64,000 nucleotides of DNA, from the NCBI GenBank assembly GCA_963977495.1, contig CAXBOT010000006.1:1-64000 (forward strand), given 5' to 3'. Made by a program: the position numbers and the translations under genes. The stretch comes from UBA1672 sp963977495. Its GTDB lineage: Bacteria; Pseudomonadota; Alphaproteobacteria; Micavibrionales; Micavibrionaceae. The notes below the pieces were generated by a model. The model saw only the letters and a list, made by a program, of their open reading frames with translations, did no database searches and was not told where the DNA came from. Shown here in pieces: positions 25,842-33,944 of this stretch; the first letter of the stretch is position 1; every line of letters begins with the position of its first letter.

Positions 25842-27785
25842 TTAGTAGAATAAAAAGTCTACTGCTTGGCTTAGTCGTTTTTCATGTGTATTGCGACTAT
25901 TCCAGTTTTCAAGTTCAAAGTCACCTGTCTTAAATTCATTAAACAGGGAGTTGACTTGCGCGACCTGCATCAATTCTGATGTGGTCGATGGTGGTGAAAA
26001 CCAATTTTTATTACGGGATTCAAAGGTGCTGAGTGATTTTTCAAAATCTGAGAGCTTCGCTTCTATTTTGGCGCGATCTGCAGGATCTTGGTTAACATAT
26101 TGCGCGCGGCGCGGGGTCAGCATAATAAGAACAGACTTTCTAAAGTCACGCTCAGATTTGTTTGAGAATAGATATTGTATGGCGGGAATATCACCGAGCA
26201 AAGGTACGGCATCACGAGAGCTTTCGGTTTCTTTCTCGCTTAGTCCACTTAGGATCAATGTTTCACCAAACTTCATCACCACATTGGCGTTTACGTTTGT
26301 ATTTGATGTATCAAGGCGAAATTCAAATTGAACAGAACTGCTTGGTGAAGTCAAAAATGTGCGCTCTGCATCGACTTCCAGTTTAATGCGATCATTCGAT
26401 AAGAATTCAGGCACCACCGAGAGCTTGACCCCGATTTGTTTGTTAACCGAAATAGAGGAGCCGTCGCCGCCCGAAACAGCCGCCGCAATAACATCTGTGC
26501 CCGAAAAGAATTCTGATTTTTCATTCGCCAAAGCCACCAATGAGGGGCTGGCTAATATTTCGTTGCGTCCGTAAAGGGTATTGAAAATATTCAAGGAGTA
26601 ATTGACCGCAGGAATAGAGATTAGGCTGGATACGGCTTGCGAATTTGTGTCTGCATTTGCCGCAGTGTTATCGTCGATACGGGTGTTTGAAAATGAAAAC
26701 CCTTGTGCATTTGTCAAGGGGTCGCCAAATTGCAACTGCAGCCCTGAAAGAAGGTTTAAGCCGCGATTTGTGCTTACATCTTCTTGTGTGCGAATGATAA
26801 CAACATCGACAACAACCATTTCTGAATTTATGAAATCATCGTCTTGGGTGTTGTTTATTGCATCTTTAATAAGGTCACGACGTTCGTCATCTATGGTCGC
26901 CCCCGGAATGCGTGCAACGCCGCCCCCAGGTAGTGCTTGTGCAAGCTGAACAGACCCTTCGTCACCTCTTGCGATAGCAAGTTTCAGTAAGTCACCTTTA
27001 TCTTCATCATAAAACCGTTTCCATGACGTGGCGCGCTTGCTCAAATAATCATAGGTTTTAGGGTCGTCTCTAAAACGTTGTAGCAATCTTTGTGCCTCAA
27101 CAGGATGATCTAATGCTGCATTGGTTAAAAGGGATGCGCGCACAAATCGTTCTTCATCAATCGGGCCAAGCGTCATGCTCTGAATTTTTTCAAGGGACGC
27201 CTTCGCTGTGCGAGGATCACCTGCATAATATGATGCGCGTGCCAGATCGTATAAAATCTCTGGGTCTGTTTCATCCATAACGGCGGCGGCGGCCAAAGTT
27301 GCCTGTGCGTCTTTGAATTGGCGTTGATCAAGATAAGCCAGTCCCAGATAATATTTTGCTAAAACATTGGTATTGTCGAATTTATACGCCAACTCGTACC
27401 CTTGCTGTGCGTACTCATAATTTTTGGAATTGCCGCCCTTCGCCATCAGGTGATAGACCAACGCATTCATAAAATGTAGCTGAGAATTCCCAAGGTCCAT
27501 TCGAAGCGCAGTATTAAATAGTTGTGATGCTTCTTCCAATCGTCCTTCATCAAGCGCAACAGTGCCTTCGGCGACTAGCGCGCGTGTGCCTGTATTGACC
27601 TTATCTTTGGGCACAAATTTGGCGAGTTTGAAAGGAAGACTAGAGCCTTCACCAAGCTGGCCTTCATAATCAAGCAGTGAGCCGCCACTAAAGGCATTCT
27701 TATATGAAAAAGAGGGGGGATGGCCTAACTGCTGACATCCCATCAGTACAAAAGTACATGACGCCAGTAAAGTAAACTTTTTCAT
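25842..27785 (-). CDS. TPR-containing secretin-family outer-membrane lipoprotein
   Basis: 647 residues. Start at 27785 gives a lipoprotein signal with lipobox LMGC (Cys18). Residues ~60-260 hold TPR-like helical repeats (ALDEGRLEEASQLFNTALRMD; AKYYLGLAYLDQRQFKDAQATL). Residues ~315-560 match the secretin C-domain of GspD/PilQ/CpaC: VVDVVIIRTQEDV, SLVALANEKSEF, GVKLSVVPEF and the signature VPLLGDIPAIQYLFSNK with the following VLIMLTPR. The TPR part replaces the usual N0-N1-N2 domains, so pilotin-like and secretin functions may be fused. First gene of an operon with two large beta-propeller/lectin proteins; no T2SS, T4P or Tad ATPase gene is in the window. A dedicated outer-membrane exit for the two downstream proteins is inferred. 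Confidence 0.8.
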   Translation of the reverse strand: MKKFTLLASCTFVLMGCQQLGHPPSFSYKNAFSGGSLLDYEGQLGEGSSLPFKLAKFVPKDKVNTGTRALVAEGTVALDEGRLEEASQLFNTALRMDLGNSQLHFMNALVYHLMAKGGNSKNYEYAQQGYELAYKFDNTNVLAKYYLGLAYLDQRQFKDAQATLAAAAVMDETDPEILYDLARASYYAGDPRTAKASLEKIQSMTLGPIDEERFVRASLLTNAALDHPVEAQRLLQRFRDDPKTYDYLSKRATSWKRFYDEDKGDLLKLAIARGDEGSVQLAQALPGGGVARIPGATIDDERRDLIKDAINNTQDDDFINSEMVVVDVVIIRTQEDVSTNRGLNLLSGLQLQFGDPLTNAQGFSFSNTRIDDNTAANADTNSQAVSSLISIPAVNYSLNIFNTLYGRNEILASPSLVALANEKSEFFSGTDVIAAAVSGGDGSSISVNKQIGVKLSVVPEFLSNDRIKLEVDAERTFLTSPSSSVQFEFRLDTSNTNVNANVVMKFGETLILSGLSEKETESSRDAVPLLGDIPAIQYLFSNKSERDFRKSVLIMLTPRRAQYVNQDPADRAKIEAKLSDFEKSLSTFESRNKNWFSPPSTTSELMQVAQVNSLFNEFKTGDFELENWNSRNTHEKRLSQAVDFLFY

Positions 27786-28147
27786 ATATAGTCCCATTGA
27801 AAATATTTGGTGAAACAATAGTGCTTAATGACAGTAGTGTAAAAAACGACAATAGAAAAGAGGGGCGGGGTATTTTGTGGCATACCTCGAAGTATAACTT
27901 TTCTATTCTATAAAAAAGAAGGTTATAATATGTACCCCGTCAGCTCAAATCGCCACGCCTTATAGACTCATTCTCTCACAATGTATGGCAGGCCGGACTG
28001 AATGGCAGTGCTTGTAGTCCAGCGATAGCTTTTCTTAGTGTGTATTCGCTGTTAATCCTTAAAATACAGCTATTAATTATAAATTTTTGCCTGTTTTAGT
28101 AAAAAAGAAAGCGCAAAGATCAAGCATTTCAATACTTCCTTTCTAAA
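27786..28147. other. Intergenic region with repeat debris
   Basis: This 362-bp region between the secretin operon promoter and the PRC-barrel gene contains no intact gene. About half is repeat-derived (see 27940-28130); the right part just before 28147 is AT-rich. Confidence 0.6.
27940..28130. repeat. Degenerate copy of IS-end / small-ORF repeat
   Basis: 27950-28017 matches 61190-61260, including the coding pattern PYRLILSQCM-GRTEWQ, which here runs into a stop. 28005-28125 matches 37690-37810 (GAATGGCAGTG start, then a shared AT-rich stretch). A CCCCGTCAG motif at 27940-27952 also resembles the end of the 50-bp repeat at 49.05/58.41 kb, inverted. Confidence 0.6.
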
Positions 28148-29143
28148 TTATTTCTTTTCATCGTCAAGCAATCTTTCCGCGAGTTCTATCGTTTGCTTTT
28201 TGGTGAGCTTAATGTCATAGCCATTATCGCTTTTTATGATCTTCGTTTCCTCAAAAGGCAGGAAGAATTTTGTGGGGATGCGCTGTGCCAAAACAGGGCG
28301 CAGCGTAAAATAGATGTTCTGCGCTTCAGCGTTTTCGTAGATAACGGCGTCAACCTGTCCTGCCACTTTCCCTTCGAAATCCAGAAGTTGTCCGTTACGT
28401 AGCGCACGCAAACTGATAAAATTCGTATCCCCCATGCTTGAATAAAGAAAATCCGGTTTGTCTTCGATTTTCTCTTCCGTGATGGTCATCATCACATCAC
28501 CATCTGTTTGTTGTTTGAGAACCCTTTTAAAGTGCATAGCGGTTAAGTCCCGTTCATAACGTGACTCATCATCATTCATGACAATGATCTTGGCCTTGCC
28601 CGTGTTTTTGTTCACGAGGATATCATGGATTTTACCGGCCTTATCGCCCTTACGGTCATAAACTTCGCTGCCAACCACGTCCAAGACCGAGTGACGGTAA
28701 TCATCTTGTTTTAGGGCTTCGGACTGTGCTGTCCTGCGTTCAGCTATTTTTCTGAGCACTTGAGTTGCGGACAAACCATCACTCACAAACCCGTTATCGA
28801 TATCAAGATCATCCAAACGCTCAACATTGCTGAGGTTATGTGGATTATCTTCCAGACCGTCGTCTATACCGCCAAATACTTTATAAAAAAATTTATAAAC
28901 TTCGCTACGCCCGCTACCTTCTTCGTAACGATTACCTGACATTTGTTCGTCCGGCAGGTGCGGCTCACGCTGTTGCGCTTCTATATTGGTTTGGCGTTCT
29001 CCGGCATCTTTTTCAGAGGGAAGGAAGAAATACCAACCGACAAAAGCGCCCACCAGAAACAGAGTCATCACGAACCCTAAAATCTTACCCACGCTTTGGG
29101 ACACAAAGGATTGCGCTGTATCATTATCCATATCGTTATTCAT
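28148..29143 (-). CDS. Membrane-anchored PRC-barrel domain protein
   Basis: 331 residues. A single N-terminal transmembrane segment (~18-42, VGKILGFVMTLFLVGAFVGW) is followed by a charged linker and two PRC-barrel-type domains: VLDVVGSEVYDRKGDKAGKI (~145-205) and LRALRNGQLLDFEGKVAGQV (~240-300). The bulk is predicted periplasmic. PRC barrels bind small ligands or other proteins and occur in stress and envelope proteins; no specific reaction is implied. The periplasmic protein at 32093-32905 is a paralogue with the same two-domain order. Gene is first in a run of minus-strand stress genes only in position; the terminator at 29168-29203 separates it from entericidin. Confidence 0.75.
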   Translation of the reverse strand: MNNDMDNDTAQSFVSQSVGKILGFVMTLFLVGAFVGWYFFLPSEKDAGERQTNIEAQQREPHLPDEQMSGNRYEEGSGRSEVYKFFYKVFGGIDDGLEDNPHNLSNVERLDDLDIDNGFVSDGLSATQVLRKIAERRTAQSEALKQDDYRHSVLDVVGSEVYDRKGDKAGKIHDILVNKNTGKAKIIVMNDDESRYERDLTAMHFKRVLKQQTDGDVMMTITEEKIEDKPDFLYSSMGDTNFISLRALRNGQLLDFEGKVAGQVDAVIYENAEAQNIYFTLRPVLAQRIPTKFFLPFEETKIIKSDNGYDIKLTKKQTIELAERLLDDEKK

Positions 29144-29167
29144 AATTTTTCTCTTTCGCGGAATTTA

Positions 29168-29203
29168 AAAAGGCCTCCTGTTCTTATCCAAGAGCAAGAG
29201 GCC
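29168..29203 (-). terminator. Rho-independent terminator after entericidin gene
   Basis: On the minus strand GGCCTC...GAGGCC forms a ~13-bp stem with two imperfect pairs and a 6-nt loop, followed by TTTTT. It ends the entericidin transcript. Confidence 0.75.
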
Positions 29204-29238
29204 GAGGTTTAATTGTTTATTGTGCGATCATTTGTTTT

Positions 29239-29376
29239 TTAATCTGCGGCGTTCTGAACGGATTCTCCGGCGTGTTCAAGATCACGGCCAGCACCTTCCA
29301 GAGTTTCGCAGGCTGAAAGCCCAAGGCTGAGTACAGCCAGTGACAGAACCAAGTAAAATCGTGTGTTGGTCATCAT
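29239..29376 (-). CDS. Entericidin A/B family small lipoprotein
   Basis: A 45-residue product not longer than typical entericidins. It has a short signal (MMTNTRFYLVLSLAVLSLG), a lipobox LSAC, and the family tail CETLEGAGRDLEHAGESVQN. Strong RBS AAGGAG lies 7-8 bp before the ATG pair at 29376/29373. Entericidins are membrane-tethered peptides linked to stationary-phase or osmotic stress; in Enterobacteria ecnA and ecnB form an antidote/toxin pair. Only one copy is present here, as in many alphaproteobacteria, so a toxin-antidote role is not supported. A good terminator follows at 29168-29203. Confidence 0.85.
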   Translation of the reverse strand: MMTNTRFYLVLSLAVLSLGLSACETLEGAGRDLEHAGESVQNAAD

Positions 29377-29413
29377 AGTTAATCTCCTTGTGTTAAATAA
29401 AAATATTTTCAGT

Positions 29414-29590
29414 TCAAGCTGGCGGCGGTCTGCCTTTTAGTGCGTGCATGACGGCGGCAACAATAAACAAAACGATAAAGACAAAGAACAATATGCGCGC
29501 AATATCAACGGCTCCGGCAGCGATGCCGCCAAACCCAAGAACTCCGGCAATGATTGCGATCACAAAAAATATAACGGCCCATCTAAGCAT
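29414..29590 (-). CDS. DUF1328 (YtjA family) small membrane protein
   Basis: 58 residues starting MLRWAVIFFVIAIIAG, with two hydrophobic segments separated by a Gly/Ala turn (GFGGIAAGAVDIARIL) and a short basic tail. This is the full DUF1328 pattern (LRWAL-FFIIALIA-LGFGGIA). The start at 29590 overlaps the end of the CBS gene by 8 bp (ATGCTTAG), indicating translational coupling; a longer in-frame extension would only duplicate CBS-gene sequence. Function unknown; family members are often induced by general stress. Confidence 0.85.
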   Translation of the reverse strand: MLRWAVIFFVIAIIAGVLGFGGIAAGAVDIARILFFVFIVLFIVAAVMHALKGRPPPA

Positions 29591-30044
29591 GACTGACCTC
29601 AAGACTCTCTGGTTTGATTGTTTGTCCCGGCACGGCGCAAATATGTCCCAAAGCTTTTCCGCAGATGACATGGTCTGTTGAATGAACAGCCAGATCACCC
29701 AGTGATATAATACCCACCAGCCTCTTGTCTTTATCGAGGACGGGTAAACGTCGGACTTTGTTTTTCGCCATGTTCAGGGCAACATCTTCTATCTTGTCGC
29801 TATCTCGGCAATATATGATTTCCTTCGTCATCACTTCTTCGGCTTTTGTGGCTTCTGGATCGTGAGATTTTGCGACACAACGCAAAGCAAGGTCACGGTC
29901 TGTTATCACCCCCACCAGTCGATCGTTATGGGCAACAATAACGCTCCCACAATCGCTTTGTTGCATTTTCTTTGCAATATCGTGCAGAAGCGTTTCGGGA
30001 GAAACGACCTCTACGTTTTTACTCATAATGTCTTTGATCTTCAT
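29583..30044 (-). CDS. Tandem CBS-domain protein
   Basis: 153 residues with two CBS domains and almost nothing else: KIKDIMSKNVEVVSPETLLHD... to ITDRDLALR (~1-60) and VMTKEIIYCRDSDKIEDVALN... to ISLGDLAVHS (~70-130). CBS pairs bind adenosyl ligands (AMP, ATP, SAM, NADH) and act as energy sensors. The stand-alone form is common in alphaproteobacterial low-oxygen and stress clusters next to universal stress proteins. Coupled to the DUF1328 gene. No catalytic partner domain is attached, so it probably regulates another protein. Confidence 0.88.
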   Translation of the reverse strand: MKIKDIMSKNVEVVSPETLLHDIAKKMQQSDCGSVIVAHNDRLVGVITDRDLALRCVAKSHDPEATKAEEVMTKEIIYCRDSDKIEDVALNMAKNKVRRLPVLDKDKRLVGIISLGDLAVHSTDHVICGKALGHICAVPGQTIKPESLEVSHA

Positions 30045-30178
30045 TTTGGGGTCCTTTTGGTATTGCTTTTCAGAGGTGGATTCTTTTTTAAGAACCTGAA
30101 CATGGCTGAGGGGGTATCAGAAAGCGATAGCTAAGGAGTCTGTAGATATAAGGATTGTATAAGGCAGGACAAAAAAGC

Positions 30179-30916
30179 CTATTTCAAAAACCTCAGTAAG
30201 CCTTGATCGTATAGTGGCGTAATCTCGGCGATTTCCATGCGGTAGCCAATGCCCGCTTCCGTGACAATACGTACGGGAATGGAGGGATCTTTTTCAATTT
30301 TCTCGCGTATCTGGCCAACAAAAACGCGTAGATATTGTGTGTCATCGGCGTGCGCATCGCCCCAGACGGCTTTGAGTATATCCCTGTGCGAGAGCATCTT
30401 GCCGCGGTGGATCATAAAATAACGCAGGAGATTGTACTCCTTGGGCGTAAAGGCCAAAAGTTCGTCATGTAAAAAAACTTCATGGCGCACCAAATCAATC
30501 CGTAAGGGGCCGTTAACCAACTCCGGCTCGCCTGTTTCATGAATGGCGGCTGATCTTAATGCGGCATTGACCCGAGCGAGCAGAACATCGGCACTAAAGG
30601 GCTTGATCACATAATCACTCGCCCCCTTGTTCAATGCCTCTATGATATCGCTGTCTTTCGCACGGGCGGACAGGATAATAACTGGCACTTTCGTCCATTC
30701 ACGAAGCGTCATCATCACATCAATACCCTGCATATCTGGAAGGTCGAGGTCTAAAAGCACCAAATTGGGCTTGGCAGAAACCGCAAGACGTAGCGCCTGC
30801 TTACCTGTGAGGCAATCCACCAGCGTAAAAGCATCTTCATCCAGAACGAGGGTCATCATTTTCTGAGTTTGAAGGTCAGAGTCGACTACAATTATGGTGT
30901 TTTTCTTTTTGTTCAT
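30179..30916 (-). CDS. OmpR/KdpE-type response regulator, orphan
   Basis: 245 residues. The receiver domain (~7-120) has the acidic pair near Asp12/Asp14 (VVDSD), phospho-acceptor Asp56 in LLDLDLPD, Ser in ILSAR and the Lys in YVIKPF. The C-terminal winged helix (~140-230) is of the Trans_reg_C type (FTPKEYNLLRYFMIHRGKMLSHRDIL; LRVFVGQIREKIE; TEAGIGYRM), closest in pattern to KdpE. No histidine kinase gene is adjacent, so its partner is encoded elsewhere. Transcribed away from the PH-domain gene, with a 348-bp divergent region between. It may regulate the surrounding stress block, but no binding site can be assigned. Confidence 0.88.
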   Translation of the reverse strand: MNKKKNTIIVVDSDLQTQKMMTLVLDEDAFTLVDCLTGKQALRLAVSAKPNLVLLDLDLPDMQGIDVMMTLREWTKVPVIILSARAKDSDIIEALNKGASDYVIKPFSADVLLARVNAALRSAAIHETGEPELVNGPLRIDLVRHEVFLHDELLAFTPKEYNLLRYFMIHRGKMLSHRDILKAVWGDAHADDTQYLRVFVGQIREKIEKDPSIPVRIVTEAGIGYRMEIAEITPLYDQGLLRFLK

Positions 30917-31264
30917 GATACTTCAAACTTGCGCGTGCTCCCCTTGCTGCGCGTGAGAAAACTGGGGTTTTTAAGAGCTCCTTTTTATAGCATGTGAACG
31001 TGGAATAAAGTAGCGCGAACTTTTGAACACGACCATTGCTCTTGGTTATCCGATGCAGAACATTGTCTTAAAATCATAGGTTGCTTGTTTTTCTGAATAT
31101 GTTTGGTGTCTTTGCAATAGCTTAACCTACTATTTTTTAAGCATTTTTATAGCTTCCTTATACGATAGCCCTTAAATGCACATCGCATTTTTACGCCGCA
31201 TCTGTAAACATTGGATTTCAACAGATGAATTAGATATTTAAACAAACCCAAGGATTTTTAACAA
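30917..31264. other. Divergent intergenic region
   Basis: 348 bp without a supported gene. It must carry promoters for the response regulator (leftward) and the PH-domain gene (rightward). The only repeated structure found is the block at 31145-31206. Confidence 0.6.
31145..31206 (+). promoter_or_regulatory. Shared upstream block, copy 1 (TTCCTTATA type)
   Basis: TTTATAGCTTCCTTATA at 31146 onward, then CACATCG and GCCGCAT, closely matches 33531-33588. The core TTCCTTATA (31154-31162) lies 111 bp before the PH-domain gene start; copy 2 lies 113 bp before a CsbD-like gene. Confidence 0.5.
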
Positions 31265-31888
31265 ATGCCTTCAGTTTCGACCAGCACATCCCCATCCCCC
31301 GAAAGCAACAAGCAAAGGCAAAAATTCCGCGGGATTTTGCCCAATGAATCATCTTCTGCCGCGACGGTTTTAAAATCCATGCTTTTGCCCGATGAAGAAA
31401 TTATCCTAGTCGGCGATGTCAGTTCAGCAATCTATTGGCAAAGCGTTGCCGTTCTATGCGCATCAATAGTTTTTATGTTGCTTATGCTCACCTTTGGGTT
31501 GCCGAACCCGCTTATGATTTTATTTGGGACTGCTCTGACGATTAAAGTATTTTTTATGTTTACGATAGCCACTTTAACAAAGCATTATTTGTTGCTTGCT
31601 GCGACTGATAAACGCGTCATTACGCGCGTTGGGATTATAAATTTAGAAGTCACCCAGACGCGCTATGCTCAAATTGAGAGTAGTGAAGTTGCATCAACCA
31701 TCCCGGGACGTTTTTTCAGCTATTCAAGCGTCTTTATAAACGGCACGGGTGGACGTACTTTGGCAATTCCCTACATTTCCAATGCCGGATCATTTAGAAA
31801 AGCCGTGACAGAAATCCTATCTCATCGCGACGACGCGGAGCTAACGGCAAATGAGCGTATGGCACAGAAATCTGTTTCCGCCATATAA
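31265..31888 (+). CDS. Bacterial PH-like (bPH2/DUF304) membrane protein
   Basis: 207 residues. A charged N-terminus (~1-55) with LLPDEEIILVG, typical of YdbS/DUF304 proteins, precedes two transmembrane helices (~58-105, AVLCASIVFMLLMLTFG and a second segment). The bPH2 domain (~110-190) begins YLLLAATDKRVITRVGIIN and includes TQTRYAQIESSEV. These proteins are lipid-bilayer associated and of undefined function. Upstream lies the shared TTCCTTATA block. A second bPH2 protein occurs at 52891-53562, in both cases beside stress genes. Confidence 0.75.
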   Translation: MPSVSTSTSPSPESNKQRQKFRGILPNESSSAATVLKSMLLPDEEIILVGDVSSAIYWQSVAVLCASIVFMLLMLTFGLPNPLMILFGTALTIKVFFMFTIATLTKHYLLLAATDKRVITRVGIINLEVTQTRYAQIESSEVASTIPGRFFSYSSVFINGTGGRTLAIPYISNAGSFRKAVTEILSHRDDAELTANERMAQKSVSAI

Positions 31889-31998
31889 ATTCTAAACCGC
31901 CGCCGATATTATATGGAAGCTTCTGAAGCTGTGTCCTTGGCTTTCAAACTAAGCTCACACACACCACCTTATACAATCCTTATGTCCTTGAAGTTCTT

Positions 31999-32020
31999 CC
32001 ATATCGCTTCCTGATATGGC
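31999..32020 (+). promoter_or_regulatory. Shared upstream motif, copy 3 (TTCCTGATAT)
   Basis: ATATCGCTTCCTGATAT (core 32008-32017) is 85 bp before the PRC-barrel gene and resembles the motif at 34034-34052; flanks CCTTATA and AGTTC are also shared. Confidence 0.4.
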
Positions 32021-32092
32021 GCCTGCCAAGTTCGGGTTCATAAATAATAAAGAGAATTCGTCTCTGGTAAATAATATAAAAAGGATCTAACC

Positions 32093-32905
32093 ATGAAAAA
32101 AATAATTTTAACGACTGTGTCGGCTTTTGCACTTATTGGTGCAATGCCGGCCTTGGCTGATACGGCTAAGCCACAAGCGAAACCTAATGCAGAATCCACA
32201 ACAACAGGGAATATTGCAGAAGATGCAAAAGAAGCATGGAAAGACATAAAAAGCGATACGGCTGAGGCTTATAAAGAAATAAAAGCAACGCTAATCGGGC
32301 AAAAAACCGACGATAAAAACATGCTTGTTGTCATCGACTCTCGTAAAACAGCAACGGGTATAATCGGACATCATGTTTACAATGAAAAGCATGAGAAGCT
32401 AGCGAAAGTCACTGATATCATCCTTGATAAAGACGGCAAAGCGAGCCTGATTGTTGTATCTGATGGCGCAATCCTCGGGATGGGCAAAAGAACTGCTTTT
32501 TATTACAGCGCGATTACACGCGTTGAAAGTGATGGCGATGTGGTTATGCCTATTACAGAAGAGATCATGAAAAAAGCTGTGCCCTTTTCATATAACCAAG
32601 ACAAAGCAAGCAAAAACATGCTTGTAATACCGAGCAATGGTTACAGTGTTGCTACACTTCTAAAGGGACGTTTGTTAAACGAGAAGAGAGAACCTGTCGC
32701 AAATATTGATAATATCTCTTTGAAAGATGGTGTAGCCAATCAGCTTATCGTTAGCTTTGATGACATGCTTGGTTTTGGTGGTGAGCGAGCAGTTCTTTCA
32801 TACAATGATGCTGCGATTTCTCGTAATGGCAATGCCTTGGATTTTCAACTTAACGCCAATAAATCGGCTCAGTTTGATGCGTATAAAAAAGCTGTGAAAA
32901 TGTAA
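32093..32905 (+). CDS. Periplasmic PRC-barrel domain protein
   Basis: 270 residues. A signal peptide (MKKIILTTVSAFALIGAMPALA) is cleaved near residue 22; a helical charged linker (~35-75, KEAWKDIKSDTAEAYKEIKA) follows. Two PRC-barrel units are seen at ~95-155 (IIGHHVYNEKHEKLAKVTDIILD) and ~195-255 (LLKGRLLNEKREPVANIDNISL), each with the conserved Gly and a strand ending in a hydrophobic pair. Paralogue of the membrane-anchored protein at 28148-29143. Followed by a 24-bp perfect palindrome that probably ends the transcript. Confidence 0.78.
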   Translation: MKKIILTTVSAFALIGAMPALADTAKPQAKPNAESTTTGNIAEDAKEAWKDIKSDTAEAYKEIKATLIGQKTDDKNMLVVIDSRKTATGIIGHHVYNEKHEKLAKVTDIILDKDGKASLIVVSDGAILGMGKRTAFYYSAITRVESDGDVVMPITEEIMKKAVPFSYNQDKASKNMLVIPSNGYSVATLLKGRLLNEKREPVANIDNISLKDGVANQLIVSFDDMLGFGGERAVLSYNDAAISRNGNALDFQLNANKSAQFDAYKKAVKM

Positions 32906-32914
32906 AGCTCAACA

Positions 32915-32938
32915 GCACGTCTTCATATGAAGACGTGC
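32915..32938 (+). terminator. Perfect 24-bp palindrome after PRC-barrel gene
   Basis: GCACGTCTTCAT and its exact complement form a 10-bp stem with a 4-nt loop; ATTTTAAT follows. Probable terminator or processing hairpin before the CsbD-like gene. Confidence 0.6.
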
Positions 32939-32969
32939 ATTTTAATGTCTATCGAAAAGGAACAAGATA

Positions 32970-33467
32970 ATGACGGAACCAAACAAAAAAAACGCTTTTG
33001 AAGATGGTTGGAATGAAGTTACAAAAACTTTCCAGAACCAGTTTTCAACATGGATCAAGATGTCGGAAGATTATTTTGATTATATGAATGATAACAGAAA
33101 GAAAATGATTCAAGATTTTCAAAAGCAATATGGCTATGCCAGTGATAATGCTCTAGCCGCGAATAAGGAAACTGGAAAAAGATTACACGAAGTCAAAGCA
33201 AATGTAGAGAAAGCCACTGAAAAAACGCTTAAAAAGTTAGAAGAGGTTACAGATGCAGATGCGTTAGAAGGCAACTGGAAGCATCTCACCGCTGATATAC
33301 AAAAACAGTGGAGCAAGCTCACAGCAGAACATCTTGAACAAGTGAGCGGTAGTCGCAAGAAACTATCCGATATCATTCAGAAACAATATAAAATTGCTCA
33401 TGATGAAGCTGAAAAACAAATAAAATCTTGGGAAAAAACATGTAAAAATCTGACTAAGTCAGCTTAA
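32970..33467 (+). CDS. Duplicated CsbD-like (YjbJ family) stress protein
   Basis: 165 residues, cytosolic, almost all helical and Lys-rich. The C-terminal half fits CsbD/YjbJ well: NWKHLTADIQKQWSKLT, then VSGSRKKLSDIIQKQYKI, then EAEKQIKSWEK. The N-terminal half shows the same plan in weaker form (WNEVTKTFQNQFSTWIKMS; NDNRKKMIQDFQKQYGYA), so it is an internal duplication. The usual CsbD protein is ~65 residues. RBS AAAGGAA lies before the ATG. CsbD-like proteins are abundant general-stress proteins without known chemistry; the coiled nature also resembles phasins, a weaker alternative. A strong terminator follows. Confidence 0.72.
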   Translation: MTEPNKKNAFEDGWNEVTKTFQNQFSTWIKMSEDYFDYMNDNRKKMIQDFQKQYGYASDNALAANKETGKRLHEVKANVEKATEKTLKKLEEVTDADALEGNWKHLTADIQKQWSKLTAEHLEQVSGSRKKLSDIIQKQYKIAHDEAEKQIKSWEKTCKNLTKSA

Positions 33468-33494
33468 TTTCTAACTGTTTTTCTCTTACTCGTA

Positions 33495-33533
33495 TAGCTG
33501 GTGTTGTTTTGAAAATAACACCAGCTATTTTTT
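33495..33533 (+). terminator. Rho-independent terminator of duplicated csbD-like gene
   Basis: TAGCTGGTGTT pairs with AACACCAGCTA across an ~11-nt loop region and is followed by six T (33528-33533). Confidence 0.85.
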
Positions 33534-33588
33534 ATAGCTTCCTTATATAATTAGCCTTTATTCACATCGTATTGTTATGCGGCATTTG
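33531..33588 (+). promoter_or_regulatory. Shared upstream block, copy 2 (TTCCTTATA type)
   Basis: TTTATAGCTTCCTTATA, then AGCC, CACATCG and GCGGCAT, matches 31145-31206 over ~58 bp. The core (33539-33547) is 113 bp before the small CsbD-like gene and begins inside the preceding terminator's T-run. Confidence 0.5.
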
Positions 33589-33651
33589 CGACAACATCAT
33601 ACGGATCTGCGGTTAGCAGATTCAAATCAAACGAAGATCAAGGAGATCATC

Positions 33652-33921
33652 ATGACGAATTCAAGTCAAAATATGCCGAACAAAAACCCTGACATGAGTA
33701 AAAATCAAAACTCAAAAGAAAACGCTGAAAAGCTCCATAAAAAAATCAAAGAAACTTGGAGTGGCTTGAGCGACAATGACATCAAACTTTATGATGGAAA
33801 ACGCGAAGAGTTTTTTGGCCAGTTGAAAGCAAAACACAATGTTTCTAAAGAAGACGCACAAAAGAAAATGCAGGAAATTGAAAAATCTTGTGGTTGCAGT
33901 GGCGCAGCAAAAGCCGCATAG
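33652..33921 (+). CDS. CsbD-like (YjbJ family) stress protein
   Basis: 89 residues. The ATG at 33652 has AAGGAG 8 bp upstream and is preferred to one 75 bp further 5'. After a disordered polar N-terminus (~1-25) comes the CsbD pattern: LHKKIKETWSGLSDNDIKLYDGKREEFFGQLKAKH in outline, then VSKEDAQKKMQEIEKSCGC. The Cys-x-Cys (SCGCSG) near the end is unusual for this family and could allow metal binding or disulfide formation. It is related to the duplicated protein just upstream. Followed by a GC-rich terminator. Confidence 0.75.
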   Translation: MTNSSQNMPNKNPDMSKNQNSKENAEKLHKKIKETWSGLSDNDIKLYDGKREEFFGQLKAKHNVSKEDAQKKMQEIEKSCGCSGAAKAA

Positions 33922-33944
33922 CTTTTAAACTTTTTCGACCCTAG

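Noticed and set aside
29239..29376. Entericidin toxin-antidote pair
   Set aside because: Only one entericidin-type gene is present, so the pair cannot be claimed.
32970..33467. Phasin (PhaP-like) assignment for the helical stress protein
   Set aside because: The helical Lys-rich pattern fits, but the C-terminal half matches CsbD/YjbJ spacing better and no phaC is intact nearby.
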